64,000 bases of DNA from Patellaria atrata CBS 101060 (GCA_010093705.1 MU006120.1:108350-172349); one strand, 5' to 3'; positions 12,301 to 25,667 are shown, counted from the stretch's first letter. Program-made: numbers and translations. The notes: generated by a model from the sequence alone, not told the origin.

Positions 12301-13188
12301 TCTCCTTAGAATTCAGTATGGTAGGAAGGAGGGAATGTTGTCCAAGAGTAGTGTAAACCATTCCTACAGCAGTGCGGTTCTCCTCCCATCTATCTTTTGA
12401 CTCAGGACTTCGGCCCATCTGCTTTAGTATAACTGGTCTAATCAATCATGTCCACATCACCGTTTGCGCTCATCATGGACCAATTGGTATGTTTGAGGGC
12501 GCGCAACTCACGCAAGATTTATTCTTTACTATATTTAGTTGCGTGAAAATCTCCAATTCGCACCAAGGGCATAGAAGGAGTCTATCTTTACGAAGTTCAA
12601 GAAAGGAAACGATAGCAAAAAGCCAACCGAAACGGAACCATGCGTGTCAAGCATCCATCACCATCTAACCGTGAGCGACTTTCATTAAGTTTCAAGAGAG
12701 ATTAGTACAACTTGTAAAATAACGCATCCCCTGAATCTCTAATCTGAGGAGACGGTCAGTTTTGCCGCGTCTGCAGTTTGAGGCCAGTATATGACCTAGC
12801 TCGTTAGGGTCAGTGGAGCTGGAGGCTACTCAAAGAGCATCCGCACAGTAAATGGGGAGAGATTATTTTGGACTAGTTATACAGTCAGGTCTATGACTTC
12901 CGATGGAAGCAGATCCGCACGAAGAGCTTGGGACACGGCGGAGTCAAGCCCCTTTCAAGGCTAGCCATACTTGAAGCCAGGAGGTGTTCGAGTTATGTCC
13001 CCATAAATCTGCAGGTCTTTATAGACTGGTTCATTAAGTATATGGGGAATATGTACATTCAAAGAGCAGCGATGCAGTAACTCGGGGAAGCGCCACGGCA
13101 AGGGAACAGATAAAAACAGATATTCATTTCCTTTCATACTGCTTACTAGTGTCGAAGGTACGGAGCGATATATTCTCCTCTTCCCATA
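9322..13188. other. Gene-poor 3.9-kb region
   Basis: Several frames of 60-125 codons occur on both strands (for example 10462-10839 plus, 9922-9644 minus), but none has a recognisable domain, signal peptide or convincing splice structure. Two similar segments at about 12830-12861 and 13057-13088 (both with TCAAAGAGCA..GCAGTAA) suggest an old, decayed repeat. I call no gene here. Confidence 0.4.
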
Positions 13189-14741
13189 CTAAACCTCCTT
13201 TAGGATAGGGGTAGGAAGGTCCAGAGGTACTCTTTCTAGCGGTACCCGTTCAGGTTTGTAACAAGGCAAAGGTTCCCAATAATCACTCATCTCCTTAGCT
13301 GTAGGACGAAATCCAGATTTATCATGAAGAAATTCTTACTATGAATTTGCAATCTTGTTGAAGAGAACTTGAAACCTCATTGATTTGATGCTCAAGGTTG
13401 GTGATCCACTGAATGACTAGAGCGATATTTTGATGGTAGGTAGGTCCGTCCTTGCATCTAAAAGTAGAAAAAGTGTCCAAGGAAATATGATCTAACCCAG
13501 TCGTATATATCCATGTTAGAATTTCCGAAGAAAACACATCCCATGGAGAAGATGTCCGACGACCGACCTCTTGGATCACCGCAGGCGACTTATGGTGAAT
13601 ACTACATGTGGGTGAAGGCGATTGTACCATCTGTTTCGGTTGAATCGAGTTCCCGAGTCTGTCGCGCAATGCTAAAGTCGGTTGTATATACATGGTGTCT
13701 CTCGTAGGATTTATATTGCACCAAGATGTTGGAGGGCTTGATATCCATATGCTTGATTCCAGAAGCATGAGTATACGCCAAAGCACTAGATAAGCAATGA
13801 AACCAGGCTCGATAGGTCAGTCGACAATGGATTTCGATATCTGGAAGTATGATTGTGTGCCACTTTGCTCTCATGTAAGTTTTCAAGTCACGATCTGCCA
13901 TAGGGTACATCAAGATAGGAAGATGTTTGCCACAAGCATAACTACCGATAAGGCGAACGATATGTGAACGTTCCAGTCGTTGAAGATGCTGGACCTCCTT
14001 GATCGCCTCCTCAAATGAAATTCTACGATGGCAAATCATTTCTTTCTCGCAAGACGGATTCTCCTACAGATCACGGAGTGGACTCCTGCATTCCCTGTCC
14101 TTGCTATCTCTTTCTCTTCAGTAAACGGAAGTTCAGACTCGGTCCCTTCTCGTATTTCCACATGTCTAAATCCGCTCCAGTCAAGCATATTAGCGTCGAA
14201 CTCTAAGAGTCCTGCATCGCGGGCTCTGCGAGAATGTCGGTGTTCAACAAAAATAGAGGCTTGACCGATTGCGGATTTTGCTGTCTTCCGTCTACCAGTA
14301 ATTGTGCACCAGATTGCTCACTATTTTGATTTGATAGTGCGGAATGATAATCTGCTTAAGTCCCTTGATGTGATGGCGCAGAATGATGTTGCGAGAACCT
14401 TTCTCGATATGACAACGTGGGATGTGACTGCGAAGAATAATAGTCTGGGATGGTTCTTTGAATGGCAACAAAGCATCGTCATTTGAAAAATTCCCATCCC
14501 CTATCTCCATTATTTCCGGTTCCGGATGATACTTGTGGTCAAGATATCGATGAATCCCATCATGTTCACAGTGAGTCTTGCTCAAGTAGTGGTCGAGATG
14601 TTTCCGTGTAGTCTTAATTATAATGTTTTCGGGAAGTGCGTACTGAGCCTCTCTGCCGTCGAATATCAAGGTCGGGTACAAGGCTAAACCTTCATGCATC
14701 TCAACTATACATCCTGCTGGATTGGTCGAATCACGTGACAC
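13189..14741 (-). pseudogene. Decayed protein kinase gene
   Basis: On the minus strand, pieces of a eukaryotic protein kinase appear in order but in broken frames. From 14039 down: a helix-C-like EEAIKEVQHLQRL, a hinge-like PILMYPMADRDLKTYM, the catalytic loop HMDIKPSNIL (HxDxKxxN, with M for the usual R) and TDFSIA in place of DFG. Then two in-frame stops (TAG and TAA, near 13605-13620) interrupt the activation segment, and a shift moves GCVF to EILTWIY. A further shift leads to the C-lobe end (FRPTAKEM, the RPTA block) and a stop at 13189. The frame upstream of 14039 also carries a stop; the separate open frame 14741-14292 may be the old N-terminal region, though I do not recognise it. The DFG to DFS change and His-Met-Asp suggest the gene may have been an atypical kinase before decay. 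Confidence 0.75.
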
Positions 14742-15073
14742 GGGAGCATGTATGAAAGGTCAGAGGGAGTTGGTACGCAAATGTGATTCTTCAATCTGAA
14801 TTGATATACTTTAAGTCAGCATTGGCTTGTTGACCCGAAAGATGCTGATACCTCATGCTATCTTATGCGTTACATGCGTAACTCTTCGTCACTAAGCCGT
14901 CCCCGAGTGAGTGCGTGCCTATAGCTCTCTCTCGTCCGGACATTGACGATGTCATCGAGCACCAATTTTAGGTTCCTTTTTCCTCCCCAGGTGGGACGGT
15001 CTTCTACAGTTCCCGCACCATTCTTTATGAGCAATAACATACCCTCACGGGGGTATCGTGCTGTTGTAAAATC
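14742..15073. other. Short intergenic region
   Basis: 332 bp between the kinase pseudogene and the 3' end of the amidase. Nothing recognisable. Confidence 0.4.
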
Positions 15074-17067
15074 TCAATCCTCGAACTGTACTTGTTTCCT
15101 TCTTCTCGGTGCTTGTTCCCGAGTAAATGCACCCTCACTCTCATCCACGATCCCTCTGAAAGCAATCCTGTCATGCCTCTTGAGAAGTTGGTAAACCGTT
15201 TCTTGACTAACACTATAGCCGCTCTTCCTCCACCTCGCATTGAGCCACTCGGTCAATGCATCACTACTCAAACTCCATTCCCTCGAGTCCCATTCCCTGA
15301 GAATGAGATTTACAATGGGTGCGTCGGGTAACAGGGGCGGCGATCTTCGATTGGGAGATCTGAAGTGTGTGGATGGTTTTGGTCGATCGGGGAATGTGGC
15401 TTCCCACATTTTGACGAACTGAAATAGTTTGTGCTCATCGTTAGAGCGTGTTGTGAGGGCAATACCGAATGGACGGCCGTTCAAACGGATAGTACTAAGG
15501 GGGACGGTGGCGATTGGATAACCAGCAGCAGCAGCGAAGCAGCAAAGACCACTGTCAGCAGGGGCTGCAATAATGTCGAGATCGTGATCTGAAAGCACTT
15601 TATCAATGCCGTGGTCCGCACCGTAAAGCTTTAGGCGATCGATGACTTCTGATACCCACTCAGGGTTACTTATATGATCGCGTACGGCGATTAGGTCGTC
15701 TTGGTTGGAGCAGACTATGTGAATCAGAATAGATCCATCTGGAAGGTCTCGTAATACTCACGTGCTGGCAATGCTAAGTGGGCATGGTCCGCATTGTATT
15801 TTATTATATCAGATATTGACCTGACTTTAGACTTCTCAAGACCAGCCATGAACTTGTTGGCTATGTCCTTAAACTCATGGTCTACACTTGTCAGCTAAAT
15901 AATCGAAATGTATGCTTTACTCTATTGCTTACATGCTACCATCTCGAAACCATCTGCGTCATCGACACTTAAGTTCTCAGGTAGTGGAATTTCAACGGGA
16001 TAGTTCACTGCGGCACCTCGATCCCTTATTTTTTCTATGGCCGCTTCGTATTTTTGCTCCTAGAAAGAAAGTTAGAAGAGCCTTTAGGGATGTCAAAGCT
16101 TTTGAGTGACTCTGTACAGTACCATTTCTTCATCAGCGTTTCGATCTGGCCGACAACTCTCCTCGTCTAGTTTCCATATCGCAGGATCAGCAAATCCGAT
16201 TCGGAGACCACACCAGTTTCTTTCCCAAGGATTTTCCGTCATATCTATACCGCTATCCCAACTGTCTCGGTTACTTGAGCCTTTGGTCAACACTTTAACC
16301 AGTGTCTCAAGGTCTGCCGCGGACTTCGCCATAGCACCAACAGAATCAAACGTTTTGCTGAGCCCGAATATGCCATCCATAGGAACTTCACCGACTGTGA
16401 GTTTAATAGCATAGAGCGCTGATCGACTTGCAGGCGTTATAATCGAGCCTACAGTTTCCGTCCCAAGAGCAAGTGGCGCAAAGCCAGCTGCAACAGCAAC
16501 AGCAGAACCGGTAGAGCAACCACCAGGAGCAGAATGGCCAAGAATAGTTTCCCCGGGTTCGATACCACCAGGTATGTAGATTGATTGTGTTTGGCCACCG
16601 ACAGACGACCAGCCTGGCATCATGTTTGGTGTCCTTAAGCCACAGAATTCCGTAAGATTCGCTTTTCCAATTACAATGAGGCCACCTTGGATCAGTTGAT
16701 CGATGATAGGAGCATTTTTCTTCGGTTTCGCACCAACGAAGGCGTAAGACCCTACTGTTGTGTCCATTCCCAAACTTGGCTCCGTCATTATGTTATCCTT
16801 GACAACAATGGGTATGCCGTGAAATGGGCCCCGAGTCTTCCCCCTCGCCCTCTCCTCGTCCAACTGTTTTGCCCGTCCCAGAACATTGTACCTTGGAGCT
16901 ACTGATATCAGGGCTCTCAATTGGCGTCCTTTCCGATTGTGTCGCTCGATCTGAAGTAGATATCTCTCGACGATTTCGACGCTGGTCAGGACGTTGGCAT
17001 CCAGAAGGCTCTTCAGATCCGTCGCCGTGATGGTGAGAGGGTCGAAGTCCACAACATCATGATCCAT
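15074..17067 (-). CDS. Amidase-signature-family hydrolase with C-terminal extension
   Basis: Four exons (17067-16123, 16059-15933, 15881-15762, 15714-15074) join in phase to about 610 aa. The first intron uses a weak GTACTG donor, but phase and a TCTAAC branch site support it. The family hydrolyses amide bonds through a Ser-cisSer-Lys triad. Here the Lys is in IPIVVKDNI, the Gly/Ser-rich block is APGGCSTGSAVAVAAG and the nucleophile Ser is in VGSIITPAS. A Cys replaces the first Ser of the usual GGSSGGS, so activity is likely but not certain. There is no signal peptide. After the usual amidase end (about residue 490) come roughly 110 extra residues with a helical, basic segment (LTEWLNARWRKSGYSVSQETVYQLLKR). 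The substrate cannot be told from sequence. Confidence 0.85.
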
Positions 17068-18228
17068 AATGATGAGGGAAAGGGTGACCAGAATGCTGAG
17101 ACCCGTAGAGACAGTTGCGGGGTCAGAAGGGCATATTGCTCTTCACAGAGCAGCGTTTTCGGTAGTGAGCTCAGAGGAGTCAATATATTTGTAGGATAAG
17201 TAGGGCCAATGATTGCATGCCGGATGTCGTCGCGTTCTCACGAGATCCGATATAGTGGTCCACTGTGCCTCAGAAATTGGTGTTCGGCTGGGGTAAATTA
17301 AAACCGTCTTGGGCCGCAATATAACTATAGATGAAAAGAGAACGATTGACAGAAACAGAACCAGGTCACACCTTTCGCCAGATAAATTGCCACGGGTAGC
17401 CTAGCTCTTAAACCAGAAAGGGAGGGTGAAGCTTAACCGGTATATGGAGAAGAGAGGCCTAGAGGCGAACGAGAACGAGGATTTTACCGGCTGGTCAACA
17501 AACTCACAAGGACATCGGCAGCAGCACAGACGACTCACGACTTGTCGATTGAGTCGATTATTATTACTGTACTGCACTATGAAGGCGCGTCAGCATCTTC
17601 TACCGTAGACGGACCAAAGCTATACCAGCATAGGCTGTCTACGAGAAGCACAGAGCGCATAGGAAGCTCCTTGTTCTTAGTGCTGATCAGCCATCACGAT
17701 CCCTCCCCCAGAATCCCAAATGCGCCTCAAAAAGAAGGGCGAGCTTTTGGACGTGGAGGATCACCAGTTTTCTTTCTTTCGCGTCCTTGGTCCCCGAGCC
17801 CTGAGACTGAGAAAATTCGTTTTCTTCCTAGCGAAGCCGCGGGCCAGACGGTGCCTATGTGCGATCCAGGTTACTCTCTGTAGTCTGCACATCTTCGTGG
17901 GCGCTCCGGCGTATGGTATCGCCCGTATGTGCGGCGAAACCGTGCCGTCCGGCCTAGCGTTGGGAACTGGTGAGGGATTGGGGGAGGGGGATAGGGTACT
18001 GACTAGAGACTAGAGAGGACGAGTTAAAGTGTAGAACAGCGGGAGAATTTTCCACCAAGAGATGGGGAAAGCGTGGGGAGCCTATCATGCCTACTAACTG
18101 TAACTCTTGTAGACTGTATTAACCTCCCCTGGTCGAGTCGACAACCCACGCGTTTCATCCAAAATGTCATCGTGCCTGAGGAATTCAAATATCGAACAAA
18201 TAACCCTTGTCCCCATGCCCTCATCTTT
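17068..18228. other. Gene-free stretch upstream of the amidase
   Basis: Promoter side of the amidase. Small frames near 17426-18013 (plus) lack any recognisable domain. No RNA gene or repeat seen. Confidence 0.35.
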
Positions 18229-18262
18229 CCTGACTCCTGACTCCTGACTCCCGACTCCTGAC
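18229..18262. repeat. 7-bp tandem repeat (CCTGACT)n
   Basis: Nearly five consecutive units of CCTGACT with one C/T variant. Too short to say more. Confidence 0.8.
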
Positions 18263-19590
18263 AAAACGTTGATGCCGAGGAATGCGACATCGCGGTCGCG
18301 ACCTGTTGAGATCAACGGTTGCAGGCTTCCCCAGAGTTATCGGGATGGAAGCATCGGAACTTAACATTATTATGCGTCTCCTTTTTGAACGTCTTTCCAT
18401 CTCTTCCTGTCTTCATATTCCTCAAATTTCAACTCTTCATAAATCCTGTAATCCTTGCTATACTTTCTTACAGACTCGTGATCAACTTTGCTTGATATAA
18501 GCTTGCTCGACTTTCAACTCTCTTTGCCACTATAAGCGGGGATAATGCTTTAAGTTGAGCCTTATCGAACACCTCTTATATCTTCTTTTTAATTTCACTT
18601 TTGGACCTTCTCCAAGTCATTAATCAAGCCCTAATTACCTGATTGGTGTGAAGAGTTGGATTTTTCCTATCATCTTAATTTAGTGATTGTTCCGGATCTA
18701 AGAAACTAAACGGCAGATCAATTAATGAACAGGTTATTAGTTGTCGGACTACAATGATTCACAGCTCCATCTTTCATGCGTCACCAGTTACCTAAGGCAG
18801 AGACCATCTAGTGCGCTGTGTATTGTGAAGCAGACAGACTTATTACCTACGAGTCTCTCGGGTCGCAAATATGGTGCATTTCAGGGTTGAATGATCAAAA
18901 GACAGTCTAAGGAGATACTGCGACGAAGCTAAAGAAATCTGACCAGATCTCTCTCCCTTAGATGTCCTGTGACTCCTCATCACATTAATATCGGACTGCG
19001 CACACGCATCTTTTGTATGTTGTTACCAACTGTCGACGGTCCAACAACAGTGGTGCACCGGAGAGCGTACAGTAAGCGTGCACTATATACGTGGTCAAGC
19101 AGTGTCTCCCATGAGATGATGGTGGACAAAGTACCTTCTCTTTTGTATGTCATCAATCATCTATCAACCTTATATTCATGATTAAAGACACTTCTTCCGA
19201 TTCTCATTCTTATGATTCTTAAATGTCTTCCATACGACCCAAAGACTCTTCTTGGATGTTTGCAATACAGGCGTATATCATCAATTCTTGAGTAAGCTTG
19301 CGGGTATGGCACTGCATACAATGATTATTGGTTCACTTCAATCTCCTTGTAATAGTTGTCCCTACTATAATTAAATTCTCCGCATCATTATTTCCGGATT
19401 CTGTGAGGTAGTTACAGTGATTTGAAATTCACCGAAGGTATGATGGCTTTCCGTCAACTAACCTCCAAGGCACTATTAGAATTTAAAAAAAAAAATGAAA
19501 TACCTTATATACTATATATATAAGGACTAAAATCCTATTACTATTCGTTGCCACAACAATGAAAAGGCTTCAGAGCATAATCTAGAGGTG
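18263..19590. other. Gene-free stretch
   Basis: No supported gene. An A-run followed by TATA-rich sequence lies at 19485-19525, just before the hairpin element. Confidence 0.35.
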
Positions 19591-19773
19591 AAAAAAAAAA
19601 AAACCAAAACAGTTCGCACGCCCTCCGAAGAGGGCGTGCTACGTCTGCTGCCCCCCGATAGGGGCCTGAGGTATAGGGGGAGGGAGGGAGTTGATTTTGC
19701 CCTCCTTAGGAGTCGACCCCGGGGGTGGTGGTGACGAAGCCTAGTGGCGATCCACTAGGCTACTTCCCCCGGG
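19591..19773 (-). ncRNA. Candidate structured Pol III-type RNA or SINE-like element
   Basis: Read on the minus strand, the element starts at about 19773 and ends in a run of 13 T (19603-19591), which would be a Pol III terminator. TAGCCTAGTGG (19762-19752) resembles a tRNA A box and GGGTCGACTCC (19719-19709) a B box; their starts are 43 nt apart, as in tRNA genes. The sequence is full of perfect inverted repeats. CCCGGGGG/CCCCCGGG (19718-19725 with 19766-19773) encloses GCCTAGTGG/CCACTAGGC (19739-19747 with 19752-19760), and GCACGCCCTC/GAGGGCGTGC (19616-19625 with 19630-19639) closes a TTCG loop on this strand. A small CCCC-GATA-GGGG stem lies between. It does not fold as a normal tRNA, since the A box is inside a hairpin arm. 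It could be a tRNA-derived SINE, a free structured RNA or a foldback element. The strand is inferred from the boxes and the T-run. Confidence 0.45.
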
Positions 19774-20387
19774 TTATGAGAAATGACTCCAGAAACGTTG
19801 TTGATAACCTGCAAGTCCAGGCTGGTCATGTGTTTGTAGCTTGTGTAGGTTCTAACGTGCATTCAATCAATGATGTTGATTGTAAGTCACGTGTGGAGAA
19901 CAACATGATCTCCCAGGGGTGCCATTCATGATCAAGTGTCAATATAAGTTTCCTATGTCACGATGTACAGTTACCAGTATAAGTGATTAGTAGAATCTAC
20001 CCAACGCAGAAAGACTTCTTCTTAGACATTACAACGAGACTTTATCTCCATCACTACATCGTAGGAGTTCATGGTCTAGATCTGGACCATCCGATCATAC
20101 AAATGTTACGACCCTAGAGGATAGGGTCTAACATTGGTGCTCAATCAGTGATGCAACGGTAGAATTCCAGAGCAACAGTAATGAGATAATTCGCTCAATG
20201 AACGCATACCGAACTTCTTACAACAAAAACGTCCGCAAATGGACTGATAACTCCCACCAAATGAAGTTTCCCACCATCATCAACGCTAACCTCCTAAATT
20301 CAACTTGTCCAGTCCACAACCTGACATCCAAATAACCCGCTCTTCCCGAGACAATACTACAGGTAGTGCTAGTAGTTTCCATCACCT
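19774..20387. other. Gene-free stretch
   Basis: No gene seen. The inverted CCCTAGAGGATAGGG near 20110 and other LTR-like fragments are too weak to call. Confidence 0.35.
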
Positions 20388-21080
20388 TTAAGACATTACC
20401 CTCCCCTCAACCTTATCCTCTCCATCCCTCAGTCGCTCCTCAAACCCTGAGCCCTTCCTCCCTTTAAGCATCCTCAACACTTCCACATTCTCGTGCTTCC
20501 TATGCACCGGTGCGGTTGTCGGTCCGCTGGAAACAGACATAGAGCCCCTAACCCTATCTTTGAACCCAAGTCCCAACTCGCAGTCTTCCTCGTTCACCAG
20601 TTCCCCAGGATGCGGTTCATCAGATCTTGCGTCATCCCGTGCACGCATCTCTTCGTCGAGGAGAAAGGCGATACTGTGTTTCCGCTTTTGCTTTTGCGGG
20701 GAAAGCGGAGGTATAGATGCAGGATTTTGTTGTACGAAGGGTGGATAGCACGAGGAGCTAGTTGAAATGGGTATGTCGGGCGTCATTGATAAACGAGATT
20801 GGATTTGGGCAGCGAGTGAAGGAGAGGGCGGCGGGAGGATCGGCCCTGAGGTGCGAGAAGAGACGATCTTCTGGACTTCGGGAAAGGAGAGATGGGAGGA
20901 TTGAGGGACGAGGGCCGGACGGCGGTAGTAGTGATAGGGATTGAGTTGATCCAGAGGGGGTGATGGTATATAGCCCTCGTTACCTTCCTGTGCGGTGGGC
21001 CCGTTGATCACTCCCGGTATACGGATTTTATGGGTTGTGGAGAAGCAGGGCTTAATGGGGTGCTGCGTTTGAAGAGCCAT
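20388..21080 (-). CDS. Hypothetical disordered protein, 230 aa
   Basis: One uninterrupted frame from ATG 21080 to the stop at 20388. The protein is Pro/Ser-rich and low in hydrophobic residues. It has a basic KQKRKHS patch around residue 130 that could serve as a nuclear localisation signal, followed by an acidic stretch and a charged C-terminus with REE/EER-like spacing. I do not recognise a domain. The long frame in a region of otherwise short ones, and the orderly composition, favour a real gene, possibly regulatory. It is divergent from met2, 1.3 kb away. Confidence 0.6.
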   Translation of the reverse strand: MALQTQHPIKPCFSTTHKIRIPGVINGPTAQEGNEGYIPSPPLDQLNPYHYYRRPALVPQSSHLSFPEVQKIVSSRTSGPILPPPSPSLAAQIQSRLSMTPDIPISTSSSCYPPFVQQNPASIPPLSPQKQKRKHSIAFLLDEEMRARDDARSDEPHPGELVNEEDCELGLGFKDRVRGSMSVSSGPTTAPVHRKHENVEVLRMLKGRKGSGFEERLRDGEDKVEGRVMS

Positions 21081-22371
21081 TAGATATATCTTCCAGTTCG
21101 AAGGGGAAAAATGGTCTGATTGGAGAAGATATCTCGAGCTTCGATACTGGTGCAGCGTAGTCTGCCATTACTCCTAGATGCAATGTCTTCTCTTGAGGTA
21201 TTAAAGTGGGTGCAGATGTTGCACGAAAATTTCAACGTCGGCCGGAATATAGAAGCTATCGAATAATTTTGCTAATCGGACATGTGCAGACCATTATCGA
21301 GGAAGAACTTGTTTGTTTGCCTACGCCATGTTCTGATTCTAGAGTTTGACAAACGTGGGACAAACACAGAGCGTATAGAAAGTTTCAATATATATTCATC
21401 TACTAAATAGCATTTCAATGGATAGATAAGTGTCATTTGAACCGAGACAAAAGATTGCAAATTTACAAATTCTGAAGGACTGATAACTTCTGAGAAACAG
21501 AGGAAAAGACTTCACAAAACTGGTGCTAGAGAGAGGATTCGCAAGTGTTTGCACTAGGTGATTTAGCTTTCGAGTTTGTGACAATCAGTAACACATTGTA
21601 CGCTTTATACGGACGTGGCATAAGAATTAGATAGCATCTCTGTCAGAGTTTCTTACCGCAAATGGATTGCATTCAGCTTTCGGTCCCTTTACCTCCTCTG
21701 GACTCTGGATGGCTATGGCGATGCTTTAGTTGAAATTGGCGATAGTCATGAGAGCTGAATCGTGAGATATTCTTCGAAATAGCAATTAACAATCAAGGCC
21801 TCCTTCAATTAGCTCTACGGGTCTCGACAGAACTCCTAGCAAGCGTAAACTTGTGAGAGCCGGACTGATCATTGCTCGAAGATCTTTGACGGAAGCAGAC
21901 ATTGCGCAGAGAGAGGAAATGGCAAACGACGTATGCTCTGGATTGACTTGATCAAAGGGACGTTTCTCTTGAGGATTCGGACTCCTGAACAACCGGGAAC
22001 CAGCACGGAGTACAGTACAGCTACTCCGTGGGAAATGTCTAGGACTTCTGAGATGCCACATCTTATGCTCAATGTTCCAGCTGTTCGGAGGCTACCTTAA
22101 GGTAGAGACTGGAGTCAGACGAGATTCGGGAGTTGTATTGATAAGGTTCAGGAGAGAGGACTATCTAACTATTTCTTGTTGCAGTTTGTTTCTAGCCTTG
22201 GCAGTGAAATCGCGTCATCTTCGGGATGTCGATTTTTGAACTGGAGGGGATGAGTCGGATGGGAGGGTTATGAATGGCTCCCCAATACCTTATAATGGAT
22301 ATTCCAAGTCTAAACAGCTGTGAGAGATATCTTTCCTCCGACTCTCCTATTCTATAGAAATTCGGCTCTCA
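21081..22371. other. Intergenic region between divergent genes
   Basis: Shared upstream region of the disordered protein (minus) and met2 (plus). Frames at 21272-22072 are short and show no domain. I looked for a sulphur-regulator palindrome next to met2 and did not find a convincing one. Confidence 0.35.
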
Positions 22372-24069
<1,698 letters not shown>

Positions 24070-24439
24070 TACAATATTAGGGCTATGCAGTTTCACCTTC
24101 ATTCTGTACACTAAGACGAAAATTTTGCTTTTGAATGATCCTTATGAGCGTAGAATTTTGTGATGCGTACCAATTGCTCCGCCCAAAACGAGGAACTACA
24201 AAGGAAAAGAGATATCGCACCCCATGCCATCCTAGGGTATCTTAATAAACAAAAGGAAAGGGGCAAATCCAGCCATGCAACGCTAGGGTATCGTACACAT
24301 CGTAATGTCTCCATCAATGCTCGCCAGTGATCTGCTCAACCCCTACCACCGGTAATCACCGGTATCATGTACCGAAAAGCCATATCTGAGTCCTAAGAAC
24401 TCGTACACACACTCCCCAACCCTTCCCCTGAAAATACCC
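24070..24439. other. Tail-to-tail spacer
   Basis: 370 bp between the convergent met2 and the Pro/Gln-rich gene. It holds a loose direct repeat around CTAGGGTATC (near 24232 and 24281). Probably both 3' UTRs. Confidence 0.4.
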
Positions 24440-25192
24440 CTAAAACCCCCCTTCCCAACCCCACATCCCGTTCACGCCCACCTCCTCATCTGCCTCACCC
24501 CACCACCAGTCATCCTTCTGTTCCTCCAAATCCACAGCCTCATTCCCCCGCTGTCCCCGAGAATCAAACCAGGCCCCTTGCTGGCCCTGCTGCTGCTGGT
24601 TCTGCAACACCACCTGGTACTGCGACGACTGGAAGTACGCCGTGTTGCTTCTCTGCGGCCCTCCATACTGAGCATCGTACCGTCGGACGTCCTGCGGCCC
24701 GTACCGCTGGTCTTCGTACTGCAGCGTACCGTAGCACGCCGCGAGCAGCTGCTGGTCCCAACCGCTCTGCACAGGCGGGACGGAGACTGGCATCGGGGAC
24801 AGGGCGCGGGCGACGTAGCCGGCATAGTAAGCCGGGCTTACAGCGGAGACCCCGGCATTGGCGGCGAGGTCGAGAGGAACGCGGGGAGGAGGCGCGGGGG
24901 AGGTTCCCGGAGCTGGGCGGTGCGGAAGAGGGTTTCCCGGATTGTGGCCCGGGATGCCGAAGGAACCGGCCGCAGCTTGAGCAGGGCCGAAAGCTGGTAC
25001 AGAGGCGCCTTGTACGGTTGGCGCTGCGAGATCCCTCACAATCACTGGGATTGTGGGTGCCTGTACAGCAGTGGTAGCTGCTGCAGTTATGGGAGGTCTT
25101 GATGCAGGGCGGCGGCTCTCCATGTTTTGATATTGCTGCTCGGGGCCCTGTACCCCTGAGCTTTGGCTTGTTCGCGCTGGTTGATCGCTCAT
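24440..25192 (-). CDS. Hypothetical Pro/Ala/Gln-rich protein, 250 aa
   Basis: A single open frame from ATG 25192. Residues 1-135 are rich in Pro, Ala and Gly. Residues 160-200 are rich in Tyr and Gln (LQYEDQRYGPQDVRRYDAQ, then QQQQGQQG), and the C-terminus is acidic with clustered Trp (DDWWWGEADEE..MWGWEGG). This is a low-complexity, probably disordered protein with no domain I recognise. High GC makes long antisense frames (24578-25102 plus), which I regard as shadows. The Trp/acidic tail could be an interaction motif. Confidence 0.6.
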   Translation of the reverse strand: MSDQPARTSQSSGVQGPEQQYQNMESRRPASRPPITAAATTAVQAPTIPVIVRDLAAPTVQGASVPAFGPAQAAAGSFGIPGHNPGNPLPHRPAPGTSPAPPPRVPLDLAANAGVSAVSPAYYAGYVARALSPMPVSVPPVQSGWDQQLLAACYGTLQYEDQRYGPQDVRRYDAQYGGPQRSNTAYFQSSQYQVVLQNQQQQGQQGAWFDSRGQRGNEAVDLEEQKDDWWWGEADEEVGVNGMWGWEGGF

Positions 25193-25667
25193 TTTTGGCT
25201 GGTACCGATACGCGAAAGCTTGAGATAAGAAAAGAGTCGTCTTGTGAGGTATGAAGGCTTTGTGAGAGACTTATAGGAGCAGATAAAGGTTATTACAGCT
25301 TGTTGCTGTATTGATATTGCTGTACGTGAAGAAGAAGTTTGGTAAAAAGGCCTTCGTCGTCACGTTTGTGGAGGTTGAAGAAGGGATTGACGTGGATGGA
25401 GGTTAAAGAAATCAATAAGTGAGAATTTGCAAATGGTTTGGCTGAAGTTCGGAGTTTCTGCTTAAACAATGCAGAAAATGTAAGTAAGTATCTTTGAAGG
25501 AAAATGTTGCTTCCACGAGGTCTCTCAAACAAGCCTGAGTCACTTTCCTACTTCTACCGAGTGCATGTGAATGATATGCGGCAACCAATACGTCGTCTTG
25601 CTTGATAATCATCTTATATTTCTATAGCCGTTTGTCTATTCAACAAGGAAACGTGAAAGTCATAACT
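25193..25667. other. Intergenic region
   Basis: 475 bp between the Pro/Gln-rich gene and the UstYa-like gene. Small minus-strand frames show no domain. Confidence 0.4.

Noticed and set aside
19799-19905. TGTTGAT...GAACAACA segment resembling a short solo LTR
   Set aside because: Only about 107 bp, terminal match of five bases, and no target duplication in the flanks.
24578-25102. 174-codon plus-strand frame
   Set aside because: Lies antisense to the Pro/Gln-rich gene in GC-rich DNA, where all phases are open; its composition is what the antisense of such a gene gives.
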